A stretch of 64,000 bases of DNA from Labilibaculum antarcticum (GTDB lineage Bacteria; Bacteroidota; Bacteroidia; Bacteroidales; Marinifilaceae): positions 4,744,361 to 4,808,360 of the forward strand of contig NZ_AP018042.1 of assembly GCF_002356295.1 (NCBI RefSeq), read 5' to 3'. Numbering within the stretch: the first letter of the stretch is position 1; the number at the start of each line of letters is the position of its first letter. Below, in pieces: positions 8,458 to 16,046 of this stretch. The notes beneath the pieces are model-generated. The model did not search any database and was not told the DNA's origin. It saw nothing but the letters and a program-made list of their open reading frames with translations. The position numbers and the translations under genes are program-made.

Positions 8458-9174
8458 ATGAAAGTCTTCAGTCTTTTACTCTTATTGATATTTTCATTTG
8501 GAGAATTTAGTGAAGTTGCTAATCTGCAGGAGATGGAATTTGAGAAACTTCGGATAAATATGGTCATCGATCAGATAATGAAAAGAGGAGTGGATGATCC
8601 TCTTGTTATTCGTGCCATGGAAAAAGTGGAAAGGCATCTGTTTGTTCCGGCTAGTTTACAGAGTTTTGCTTATCAGGATCGCCCTTTACCTATTGGGGAA
8701 GGACAAACCATTTCACAACCCTATATTGTTGCTTATATGAGTCAGTTGCTCAATTTGAATTCGAAAAGCAAGGTTTTGGAAATAGGCACAGGCTCTGGGT
8801 ATCAGGCGGCTATTCTGGGAGAGATTTGTGCTGAAGTTTATTCCATCGAAATTGTTGAATCATTGCAGAGAAGGGCGGCTTTTGTTCTGGACTCCTTAAA
8901 ATATGAAAATGTAAAAACCTTTTGCCGAGATGGTTATTTGGGTATGGAAGATCAGGCTCCCTTTGATGGAATTATCGTGACTTGTTCTCCGACAGAAATT
9001 CCCGAAGCCTTAATTGCTCAACTGGCAGAAGGAGGCCGGTTGGTAATTCCTGTGGGAGAGAAGAATGTTAAAAAGTTAGTTCTTCTAAAGAAACAAAATG
9101 GGAAAATCAGCAAACAGAATGTACTTCCCGTTCGATTTGTTCCAATGGTTGATGAAAAAGGGAAGTCCTATTAA
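8458..9174 (+). CDS. pcm: Protein-L-isoaspartate O-methyltransferase, with signal peptide
   Basis: Uses S-adenosylmethionine to methylate isoaspartyl residues in damaged proteins and start their repair. The SAM-binding motif I is VLEIGTGSGYQ (about residues 107-117), preceded by the substrate-loop motif GEGQTISQPYIVAYM. Unusually for a cytosolic repair enzyme, residues 1-16 look like a signal peptide or membrane anchor (KVFSLLLLLIFSF), so the enzyme may act in the periplasm, where SAM supply is a puzzle. A downstream in-frame ATG (8533, before EFEKLRINM) would give a cytosolic form. It is convergent with the next gene, with only 2 nt between the stop codons. Confidence 0.88.
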   Translation: MKVFSLLLLLIFSFGEFSEVANLQEMEFEKLRINMVIDQIMKRGVDDPLVIRAMEKVERHLFVPASLQSFAYQDRPLPIGEGQTISQPYIVAYMSQLLNLNSKSKVLEIGTGSGYQAAILGEICAEVYSIEIVESLQRRAAFVLDSLKYENVKTFCRDGYLGMEDQAPFDGIIVTCSPTEIPEALIAQLAEGGRLVIPVGEKNVKKLVLLKKQNGKISKQNVLPVRFVPMVDEKGKSY

Positions 9175-9176
9175 AT

Positions 9177-9680
9177 TTATTTCTTCTTTTTATAAACCCC
9201 TTCAAACTGAATACTCCAAATTTTACCATCGTCGATGGTCGATTCCCAAATTTGCTTTACATCTCCATTTGGCATTATAATCCAGCTAATTCTATGAAGC
9301 GACTGATCTTCTCCCATATAGGAGTCTGTACTACTGGATAAAACCATTTCCCCCTTCTCAAAAGCTCCTTTTAGCAGTAGATTATTTCCGTTTTTATCAA
9401 CCCAAATTTGTTGCCATTGGTCAATCTTATCGTTGTAAAAGCTATAGCTGGTGCCTGTAAAATTCTCCTTTTCGGATACCCAATTTTCTTGTAACAGATA
9501 ACCATCTTGCAGCAGATTAACTGTGTTGTGACCTACGAGTTCATCATTTGTATAAACGTCCCATTCTCCCAACCAAAAATCGAATTGCCTATGCTTAGAA
9601 GTAGCATTGTCAGCAATCGAGTTTTGCGAAAAGGAAACAAAATATAAAAGAATAAAAATGGGTAAAAGAAAACGTTTCAT
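9177..9680 (-). CDS. Exported protein resembling DUF1579
   Basis: A 167-aa protein with a signal peptide (residues 1-18, ending VSFSQ). The mature part opens with HRQFDFWLGEWDVY, a signature of a family of small, presumed lipocalin-like beta-barrel proteins of unknown function, and has further Trp-rich strands (WQQIWVDKNG, ISWIIMPNGDVKQIW). No catalytic residues are evident. It is convergent with pcm and separated by 45 bp from the DUF302 gene upstream on the same strand, so the two could be co-transcribed. Function is unknown. Confidence 0.7.
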   Translation of the reverse strand: MKRFLLPIFILLYFVSFSQNSIADNATSKHRQFDFWLGEWDVYTNDELVGHNTVNLLQDGYLLQENWVSEKENFTGTSYSFYNDKIDQWQQIWVDKNGNNLLLKGAFEKGEMVLSSSTDSYMGEDQSLHRISWIIMPNGDVKQIWESTIDDGKIWSIQFEGVYKKKK

Positions 9681-9725
9681 GACGCAATTTTAGGAGGTGA
9701 AACACAAAATTAAAAACTCACGGGA

Positions 9726-10121
9726 TTATTCTTCTTCCAAATAAGTTAGGCAACGTTCCAGTCTATTTTTTAATTCGACAGCAAATGGCTGTAATTCTTC
9801 GTTTTCTATTACATTAAAAGCAGCCGTCGGATCCATTATAGAAATATCCACATGACCATTATCTTGTTCAATTACAGTTACATTACATGGCATCATGATA
9901 CCAATTTGATCCTCAACCTGAAACGCTTTGTAGGCAAAAGAAGGGTTGCATGCACCTAAAATTCGATACTTTTTAAAATCTACGTCAAGTTTTTCTTTCA
10001 AAGTAGCTTTTACATCAATATCGGTTAATATTCCAAACCCTTCGGTTTGAAGAGCTTTGGTCATACGGTCGATGGCATCGTCGAATTTAAAATTCGTACT
10101 TAGACGGATAAAATAACTCAT
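9726..10121 (-). CDS. DUF302 domain protein
   Basis: A 131-aa cytoplasmic protein that fits DUF302 along its whole length: the N-terminal strand-helix FDDAIDRMTKALQTEGFG, then DVKATLKEKL, the conserved LGACNPSFAYKAF and the Cys-containing strand IGIMMPCNVTV. DUF302 proteins are found with thiosulfate, heavy-metal and redox genes in many bacteria, but no biochemical role is settled. Both cysteines (in LGACNP and MMPCNV) are conserved family positions. Family assignment is firm; function is not. Confidence 0.85.
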   Translation of the reverse strand: MSYFIRLSTNFKFDDAIDRMTKALQTEGFGILTDIDVKATLKEKLDVDFKKYRILGACNPSFAYKAFQVEDQIGIMMPCNVTVIEQDNGHVDISIMDPTAAFNVIENEELQPFAVELKNRLERCLTYLEEE

Positions 10122-10220
10122 AGTTATAATTATTTTGGTGTAAATTAATGGTGTCGCAAAATTTTAGGCATTCATTAAGTTATGAAAAAATGCGTGAACT
10201 GTAAAAAATAAAAACGGAGA

Positions 10221-10778
10221 CTAAATATTCTGATCGTATTTTGTTTTGTTGTATTTTCTTCTTGGTGAAAGTTCACATGCTTTTATTAAAAACCATATCA
10301 GAAGTGAGAATGCAAGAATTCTTACATATCCTAATACTGGTTCGTATTCAAGGCCAAGTGGGCCTGGTACGTAGGTGGTAAGCATTATTACACTAAGAGG
10401 AATGAAAATAAGCATTAATACGATGAGAATAATTGCAGCTTCTTTGTGAACTCTTCGAATTAGGAGGCCAACCCCGCATACTAATAATACAAATCCTAAA
10501 ATAGTAACCATTTCGTAAGTTGAATTTGAAATTGCGGAGAACATATGCTCAAAAGGTGTTGGAAGGAGTATATGTATGGATCCAATCGATATAAAGCCGA
10601 CTCCATAGGCAAAACGCAAACGATCATTTCTCGAAAATTTCATGAGGTATTTGCTAAAGCGGGAGGTAAGCCACACCAAAACAAATGAAATTAATATGAC
10701 AAGCAAGAATAACATTGACTGAGTATTAAAATGTATAAGGTATTGAGTCAATATACGAATTTGATCTTTTGCCTGCAA
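10221..10778 (-). CDS. Integral membrane protein of unknown function
   Basis: Five hydrophobic segments can be seen in 185 aa (about residues 20-40, 55-75, 87-107, 113-133 and 148-168), with a basic C-terminal tail RRKYNKTKYDQN. The second segment, VGFISIGSIHILLPTPFEHMF, is a little like DoxX-type membrane proteins, but this is only a resemblance. It lies 85 bp beyond the terminator-bearing end of the BlaR1-like gene and is probably transcribed separately. Confidence 0.6.
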   Translation of the reverse strand: MQAKDQIRILTQYLIHFNTQSMLFLLVILISFVLVWLTSRFSKYLMKFSRNDRLRFAYGVGFISIGSIHILLPTPFEHMFSAISNSTYEMVTILGFVLLVCGVGLLIRRVHKEAAIILIVLMLIFIPLSVIMLTTYVPGPLGLEYEPVLGYVRILAFSLLIWFLIKACELSPRRKYNKTKYDQNI

Positions 10779-10813
10779 GTGGCTGAGGCTAAAATTTTAT
10801 GATGATAAATGCA

Positions 10814-10846
10814 AAAGACCACATTGGTGAAATGTGGTCTTTGTAA
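10814..10846 (-). terminator. Intrinsic terminator of the BlaI/BlaR1-like operon
   Basis: A perfect 12-bp inverted repeat AAAGACCACATT / AATGTGGTCTTT (10814-10825 and 10831-10842) lies 22 bp beyond the stop of the M56 gene. The T-run is short. Confidence 0.75.
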
Positions 10847-10863
10847 AAATAATTTTGTACTGG

Positions 10864-13743
10864 CTATTCTTTTAATCGAATGACCACGGCGCCATTTTTG
10901 GCTTCTTTCCCATACTGATTTGTCGCTTTTTCATCTTTTAATACCGTAATGTAATCGATATTATTAGCGTCAATCTTATTCATTTCCTCAGCTGATATTT
11001 TTTCACCATTTATAATATAAAGAGGTTCATCCTTATTTGTATTCCCTAGGAATTTGACAGACGAGTTTATGCTTGAAAATTTGGTTTTAAGAGTAATTAC
11101 AATAACCCCATTTTTAGCTTCTTCACCATACTTTTTAATTGCATTTTCACCTTTTAGCACATCCATACTTTCAATATCGTCGGGGTTTATCTTGTTTGCT
11201 TTTTTTGCAGATATCTTTTTCCCATCAACAATGTAAAGTGGATTATTGATTGATGCTCCCTTAATTTTCACAACAGGTGCATTTTTTGAACTTTGAATTT
11301 TACTGGTGATTTCAATAACACCATTTGTACCTTTTTTACCGTACTTTTTAATGGCCTGTTCACCTTTAATAACATTCATCGACTCAATCGATTCTGGTTT
11401 TATTTGATCCATTTCTTCACGATAAATTTTTTCCCCATCAAGAAAATATAAAGGTGAATTATTCAGATCTCCTAAATTAAGCTTGCTAGTGGAATTCTTT
11501 TTTTGATCATTCGATTTACTGGTGATTACAATAACTCCATTTTTGGCTTCTTTCCCATATAATTTACTTGCAGAGGCATCTTTAAGAACACTAATTGATT
11601 CAATTTCGTTTGGTGAAATCTGTTCCATTTGCGTACGAGTGATTTTTTCCCCATCTAAAATTATAAGCGGTTGTTTATCTGGATCGCTAATGCTGGAATG
11701 GCTTTGTGGTAAACCTTTTCTGGTTTCGGGTGATTTTCTTATACTTTCTTCCAATTCATGGCGATATTCATCAGAATTAACTTTCTGAATATGTTCCTGA
11801 ATTCTTGTCTTACTTTCTTTAATTTGCCGATTTATTTTTTCCTGAAACTCCGGAGACTCAATTTTTTTCAATTCTTGTTCAATGTTCTCACGCTGTTCCT
11901 TCATTCTATTTTCAAATTCTCCTGATTCGAATTTCGCCTTGTGTTGTTTAAGAGATTCTTTAGCGTCTTCAAGCTGTTTTTTAAGTTGATCTTGAAACTC
12001 CTTTGAATTCATTCGTTCAACGGTTTCCTTGAGTTCAGACTTAAGTTGGTCTTTTTCCTTCTTATTTAATTCAGTAGTCAACTCTATTTCCTTCAAGTGA
12101 TTTTCAAGTTCCATTTTCTGTAATTCTTGTTTCTTGGCGAAATTCCCATCGGTTAATTCTTTTAATTGTTTGTCGATTTCAATTTGCTGTTCTTTCATCT
12201 CATCCTGAAAATCAACAGAATTAAAATCAAGATCTTTTAATCCTTCCTGAAGTTCTTTTCGCATTTGGTCAACATCAAGGTCAATTTTCATGTCCTTCAT
12301 TTCTCTTTCTGCCGACTTCATTTCTTTCAACTGCTCTTTTATGATCTCATCGGCCTTCATTTTCACCCATTTGTCTGATTTTACAGAATCTTTTGGGAAA
12401 TTAAATTCAGGAGCATCAAAAGAATTAAAAGGCATGTCTAAGGCTGCAGGTAGTGGAGGCATAGGTGGCATTTCCAATAGTTCCATTTCTTCTACCTCTG
12501 CTGCTTCTTCCACTTCTGTGACTTCTTCAAGCTCAGTTTCAGCTGCAACTACTTCTGTTTGGTTTTTGTTCTTTTTTTTCTGATCATTTTTTGAGTTGGC
12601 ATTCACCAAATCAATAGGAAGGGCTTCCATCTGAATGGACTTCTCAGCTTGATTTGTTGTTTTGTCAAGGATGTTGATTTTCGAATAGAATGCTTTCTGA
12701 GAATCTGTATTCCCTGAAATTGCAAAATTCGAAATCAGGAACAAACCTGCGAACAGGAGCGTAAATACGCCGCTAAGCATAAATCGTTCTCTTCTTGGAT
12801 TGGTTGAGGCTTTAGGTCTAAGAATACGTTTAATCCGATTCAAAACTTTTCCCTTTTTACCAGAGAATCCCAACACCATTTCATACTGTTTTTTTCTGAT
12901 TGCTTCCATATTATTTAATGCTTTAATTAAAGGTAAGGATTCACCACAAACCGTAACCGCCAGATCGTCACAAATGTGCTCTCTTTCGGCATTTACCACA
13001 GAAGATAGCCACCAAACAACAGGATGATAAAAGAATACTAATTCAATAATGCCTTGAATGAATTGCAGCAAATAATCGTGTCTGCGAATATGTGCCAATT
13101 CATGTGCTATGATAATTTCCAATTGATTTTCGGGGATTCCGCTTAGCATGGAAACCGGAAGAAGTACAATTGGTTTAAAATATCCAATTACAGAAGGAAT
13201 GTCGAGTAGACCCGATTCCTTAAAAAGAATGTTTTGCTTCAGATTGTATTTTAACACCAACCGATTGGCAATGGCCATATACTTAGATCGCAAAGGATAG
13301 GTTAGGTGCTTTTTTAATTTTAGGGTTTGAATGTATTTTAAAATCAAGTTTATGGAAAGAAAGAGCATTCCAATCATCCATATATTAACCAGATAGGGGA
13401 ATGTATTTTCCAATTGAGCTTGTAATTGAATCCATAGTCTGGCAAAGAAGCTTTCTTCCTGCTGAACGAATCCAATTGTTTTTATTTGAGCTGCAATATC
13501 GCTTACAGCTATGCTTGTATTGGAAGGAATATAACGGTAAAATGTTATTGCCGAGGCAACACATATTAGTATCAGTCCTAAGCCTGAAAAGGCATAACGT
13601 ATTCTTGCATTGTCTTTTGAGATAAATCGGAATAACAGCCAAATAAGACCTCCAATTACCATCGCTTGCCATAAGGAATGCACCAGAGTCCAGCCAATCG
13701 TATGGCTTAATTCATATAAATCGAAATTATTTATCAGTTCCAT
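10864..13743 (-). CDS. M56/BlaR1-like membrane metalloprotease with coiled coil and four plug-like repeats
   Basis: A probable membrane sensor-protease that inactivates its partner BlaI repressor, as BlaR1/MecR1 do. There are four membrane segments (about residues 19-40, 51-70, 118-137 and 323-342). The gluzincin motif HELAH is at 214-218, with NAEREHICDD (251-260) supplying the third zinc ligand. A Glu/Pro-rich linker (400-450) and a long charged coiled-coil region (460-670) follow. Residues 692-959 hold four copies of a unit resembling the SusC/RagA plug end, with the pattern PLYxxDGEKI...IxxIxVLK...YGKEAKNGVIVIT, starting at 692, 764, 835 and 907 (period 71-72 residues). The penicillin-binding sensor domain of classical BlaR1 is absent. 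The start overlaps blaI by 17 bp, which indicates coupled translation. Confidence 0.9.
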   Translation of the reverse strand: MELINNFDLYELSHTIGWTLVHSLWQAMVIGGLIWLLFRFISKDNARIRYAFSGLGLILICVASAITFYRYIPSNTSIAVSDIAAQIKTIGFVQQEESFFARLWIQLQAQLENTFPYLVNIWMIGMLFLSINLILKYIQTLKLKKHLTYPLRSKYMAIANRLVLKYNLKQNILFKESGLLDIPSVIGYFKPIVLLPVSMLSGIPENQLEIIIAHELAHIRRHDYLLQFIQGIIELVFFYHPVVWWLSSVVNAEREHICDDLAVTVCGESLPLIKALNNMEAIRKKQYEMVLGFSGKKGKVLNRIKRILRPKASTNPRRERFMLSGVFTLLFAGLFLISNFAISGNTDSQKAFYSKINILDKTTNQAEKSIQMEALPIDLVNANSKNDQKKKNKNQTEVVAAETELEEVTEVEEAAEVEEMELLEMPPMPPLPAALDMPFNSFDAPEFNFPKDSVKSDKWVKMKADEIIKEQLKEMKSAEREMKDMKIDLDVDQMRKELQEGLKDLDFNSVDFQDEMKEQQIEIDKQLKELTDGNFAKKQELQKMELENHLKEIELTTELNKKEKDQLKSELKETVERMNSKEFQDQLKKQLEDAKESLKQHKAKFESGEFENRMKEQRENIEQELKKIESPEFQEKINRQIKESKTRIQEHIQKVNSDEYRHELEESIRKSPETRKGLPQSHSSISDPDKQPLIILDGEKITRTQMEQISPNEIESISVLKDASASKLYGKEAKNGVIVITSKSNDQKKNSTSKLNLGDLNNSPLYFLDGEKIYREEMDQIKPESIESMNVIKGEQAIKKYGKKGTNGVIEITSKIQSSKNAPVVKIKGASINNPLYIVDGKKISAKKANKINPDDIESMDVLKGENAIKKYGEEAKNGVIVITLKTKFSSINSSVKFLGNTNKDEPLYIINGEKISAEEMNKIDANNIDYITVLKDEKATNQYGKEAKNGAVVIRLKE
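10867..11670 (-). repeat. Four tandem plug-like coding repeats (about 215 bp each)
   Basis: Within the M56 gene, four diverged repeats encode units starting at residues 692, 764, 835 and 907. Each has a start like PLYIVDGKKI, a centre like IESMDVLKGE and an end like YGEEAKNGVIVIT. The linkers differ more than the cores, which points to old duplication followed by divergence. Confidence 0.85.
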
Positions 13744-14125
13744 TTTGATCCGGATTTTCGATGTTATTAATTAGCTTTTTAATTTCATTTAGTTCCTTAG
13801 TTGAGCATTTTTGATTGCCCAAAGCCTGCAGAACCATTCCGGAGGTTGATCCACCAAATAACGTGGAAATAAATTTATCGATTAGCTGATTTTTAGTTTC
13901 TTTTTCTTCCACAATGGCCTTATAAATATGGGTTCTTGAATTCATATTACGTTCAAGTATCCCTTTCTCAGTCATTATTTGCATTAGCTTAAGAGTGGTA
14001 GTGTAACCTACATTTCTTTCCGACTTTAATTTGTCATTTACAAATCGAACATTCGATGGACCGTACGTCCAAAGGACTTGTAATATTTCTAATTCTGCTG
14101 CGGTTGGCTTACTCTTCTGTGGCAT
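13727..14125 (-). CDS. BlaI/MecI/CopY family transcriptional repressor
   Basis: A 132-aa winged-helix repressor. The N-terminal domain reads LTAAELEILQ-like (PTAAELEILQVLW) and continues YTTTLKLMQIMTEKGILERN, the recognition helix and wing of the BlaI family; the C-terminal helices (LIDKFISTLFGGSTSGMV) form the dimer region. It is the first gene of the operon and overlaps the M56 protease gene, its expected inactivator. Three matching palindromes lie 22-95 bp upstream of its start codon, one exactly between the -33 and -7 elements, so autorepression is strongly predicted. The inducing signal is unknown. Confidence 0.93.
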   Translation of the reverse strand: MPQKSKPTAAELEILQVLWTYGPSNVRFVNDKLKSERNVGYTTTLKLMQIMTEKGILERNMNSRTHIYKAIVEEKETKNQLIDKFISTLFGGSTSGMVLQALGNQKCSTKELNEIKKLINNIENPDQNGTDK

Positions 14126-14146
14126 CTTGTTGTGGTGATTTCCGTT

Positions 14147-14164
14147 ATACGATTGTTTTCGTAG
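14147..14164 (-). promoter_or_regulatory. Predicted BlaI operator 1
   Basis: ATACGA-N6-TCGTAG. It has the same 18-bp geometry as the two sites upstream, with one mismatch in the outer base. It lies just downstream of the predicted -7 element and would overlap the transcription start region. Confidence 0.75.
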
Positions 14165-14165
14165 A

Positions 14166-14196
14166 TAAAGATATACGAAAACATTCGTATAACAAA
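14166..14196 (-). promoter_or_regulatory. Predicted promoter of the BlaI/M56 operon
   Basis: On the minus strand, TTTG (14193-14196), a 19-nt spacer, then TATCTTTA (14166-14173), which matches TAnnTTTG except for the last base. Operator 2 fills the spacer. Confidence 0.65.
14173..14190 (-). promoter_or_regulatory. Predicted BlaI operator 2
   Basis: A perfect inverted repeat ATACGAA-N4-TTCGTAT that fills the spacer between the -33 and -7 elements. Binding here would block RNA polymerase. Confidence 0.85.
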
Positions 14197-14202
14197 ATTT
14201 TA

Positions 14203-14220
14203 ATACGATAGATTTCGTAG
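14203..14220 (-). promoter_or_regulatory. Predicted BlaI operator 3
   Basis: ATACGA-N6-TCGTAG, the third site of the same form. It lies upstream of the -33 element, with 30 bp from its start to the start of operator 2. Confidence 0.75.
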
Positions 14221-14455
14221 TTAAATAATTTAAGTAGCCGATTTAGCAAGGGGAAATGATTCTAAATACTTACTCAATCAGCTATATCTCTTTACTTACT
14301 GCTTTTTTTTTCGTAAATTATAGCATACCGATTAATCTCAAAATAATGGGTAGAAGTAAGAATGAGAAATCAAAACCCCAGTTGGCCATGCCAATTAAAG
14401 GTTATTAAAACCTTATGTAGAGTACTTATATTTTAACCGTAAGATCCAAAGTATT

Positions 14456-14929
14456 ATGCCTATTCGTAAATTGAAAGAGTTTTTAGATGAGAGACATATT
14501 AAATATGTAACGATTCGTCATTCGTCAGCCTACACCGCTCAGCAAATTGCAGCATCGGCCCACATTCCTGGTAAAATGCTCGCCAAAACAGTTATGATTA
14601 GAGTAGATGGAAGGATGTGCATGGCTGTATTGCCTGCATCTTATTTGATTGACTTTGATTTATTAAAAAAAATGCTGGGATGTAAAAAAGTAGAGTTGGC
14701 GCATGAGCAAGATTTTAAAGATATATTTCCACAATGTGAAGTGGGAGCCATGCCTCCATTTGGTAATTTATACGGTCTGGAGGTTTATGTGGCTGAAAGT
14801 TTAATTGAAGATGATGATATCGTATTCAATGCAGGGACTCATACCGAGCTTATCATGCTTTCTTATGAGGATTTCCATAATTTGGTTGAACCTATTACAT
14901 TGAAGTTTACACATAAAAGTTATGCTTAA
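14456..14929 (+). CDS. YbaK/EbsC family aminoacyl-tRNA deacylase
   Basis: A trans-editing enzyme that hydrolyses mischarged tRNAs, acting in the cytoplasm. The 157-aa protein covers the YbaK fold: the conserved Lys region GKMLAKTVMI (about residues 39-48), the motif GAMPPFGNLYGL (about 100-111) and FNAGTHTE (about 123-130), which builds the substrate pocket. It is a stand-alone domain not fused to ProRS. Which mischarged tRNA it clears cannot be read from the sequence. It is a single gene with its own upstream region, divergent from blaI. Confidence 0.88.
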   Translation: MPIRKLKEFLDERHIKYVTIRHSSAYTAQQIAASAHIPGKMLAKTVMIRVDGRMCMAVLPASYLIDFDLLKKMLGCKKVELAHEQDFKDIFPQCEVGAMPPFGNLYGLEVYVAESLIEDDDIVFNAGTHTELIMLSYEDFHNLVEPITLKFTHKSYA

Positions 14930-14970
14930 CTAAGTAACATGAAACAAATAGTTGATTCTTTTTCCCGTTC

Positions 14971-15957
14971 TTACTTCTTTTTAATTTTTAGATAGTTTTC
15001 TTTTATTCCTTCGCATAACCATATCGCTAAGGCTTGTCTGTTTTCTGATTTTAGAAATCGCAACTGATCTTTTTTGTTATTGATATTCCCTAATTCAATA
15101 AATACAGAAGGAGGTGTTGTAGTTTGCAACATGTATAATCTTCTTGTGCCAATAGTCCCATTGTATCCGCGATTAGGCTGGAATTTTGCATATTTATCTT
15201 TCATTTTTTGCTGTAAGCTTAGAGCTAAAATTTTGCCTTCTTTGCTTGCTGAATGATGATAGAAATATACATCGGTGCTGTTTCCTTTACTTCTTGAGTC
15301 GAGATGGAGGATAACTAAACGTTGGTAAGTTGTTTTTTTCTCGTTACGGGCTAAAATATTTATTGCAGCAGCTCTTTGTTTTAATCGGCGAGTATGTTTT
15401 CGGGGTATTTTCTGTGAAGGATAGCAACGTTCGTCATGATCTGGTTTAAGGTAAGCGTCATCTCGAATTCCATCATTAGGGTCTTTTATAATAAAATGCA
15501 CTTTTGCTCCACGAGAAAGGAGCTCTTCACCCATTCGAAGTACAATGTCATAGGCATATTCGTCTTCTGCTATTTTTTTACCCGAAATTGTGCCTACTGC
15601 ACCTGGATCCGGTCCACCATGTCCGGCCACCAAGTATAAAACGGCACCACTCATTGAATTATCAACTTGTTCTACGTTTTGATGATCTTTGCCTAAAATG
15701 GAAGCTTGAAGTAGTCTGAAACGCGAAGGTATTTCGTATTTTTCACCTGCAATTAAATCACCATTTTTGGTAAACCTGCCTTTATTTACTTCTTTGAATT
15801 TTGCTAAATCCTTGTCTGGAGAAACATTGTTACGCAAAAGAAAGGAGTTGAAGCCTTCACCATTTTTCGCAGAACTCCATTCGTAATTTCCCTGAGCGAA
15901 TATAAGAGTTGAATTTATTAGTAAAACAGCAATAGAGATGAGTATGTATCGGAGCAT
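14971..15957 (-). CDS. N-acetylmuramoyl-L-alanine amidase (Amidase_3), exported
   Basis: A zinc amidase that cuts the bond between muramic acid and the peptide in peptidoglycan, acting in the periplasm. A signal peptide covers residues 1-21 (ending FAQ). Residues 28-75 have a LysM-like flavour (FNSFLLRNNVSPDKDLAKF...GEKYEIP). The catalytic domain has His113 (VAGHGG), Glu131 or Glu133 (AEDEYAYD), His218 (VILHLDSRSKGN) and the catalytic Glu288 (FIELGN), so all zinc and acid residues are present. It ends with the usual NxxDxxxL helix region. It faces the YbaK gene convergently. Confidence 0.92.
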   Translation of the reverse strand: MLRYILISIAVLLINSTLIFAQGNYEWSSAKNGEGFNSFLLRNNVSPDKDLAKFKEVNKGRFTKNGDLIAGEKYEIPSRFRLLQASILGKDHQNVEQVDNSMSGAVLYLVAGHGGPDPGAVGTISGKKIAEDEYAYDIVLRMGEELLSRGAKVHFIIKDPNDGIRDDAYLKPDHDERCYPSQKIPRKHTRRLKQRAAAINILARNEKKTTYQRLVILHLDSRSKGNSTDVYFYHHSASKEGKILALSLQQKMKDKYAKFQPNRGYNGTIGTRRLYMLQTTTPPSVFIELGNINNKKDQLRFLKSENRQALAIWLCEGIKENYLKIKKK

Positions 15958-16046
15958 ATTTGGTTGTCAAATTTTAAGAGATAATAAAGCTACTCGATTT
16001 TTTAGCAGATCTTATTAAATCAATAATAATTGGTAGAGTTTACGGA

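Noticed and set aside
12290-12583. Plus-strand Ser-rich ORFs inside the M56 protease gene
   Set aside because: They are mirror frames of the Glu/Lys-rich coiled coil on the coding strand.
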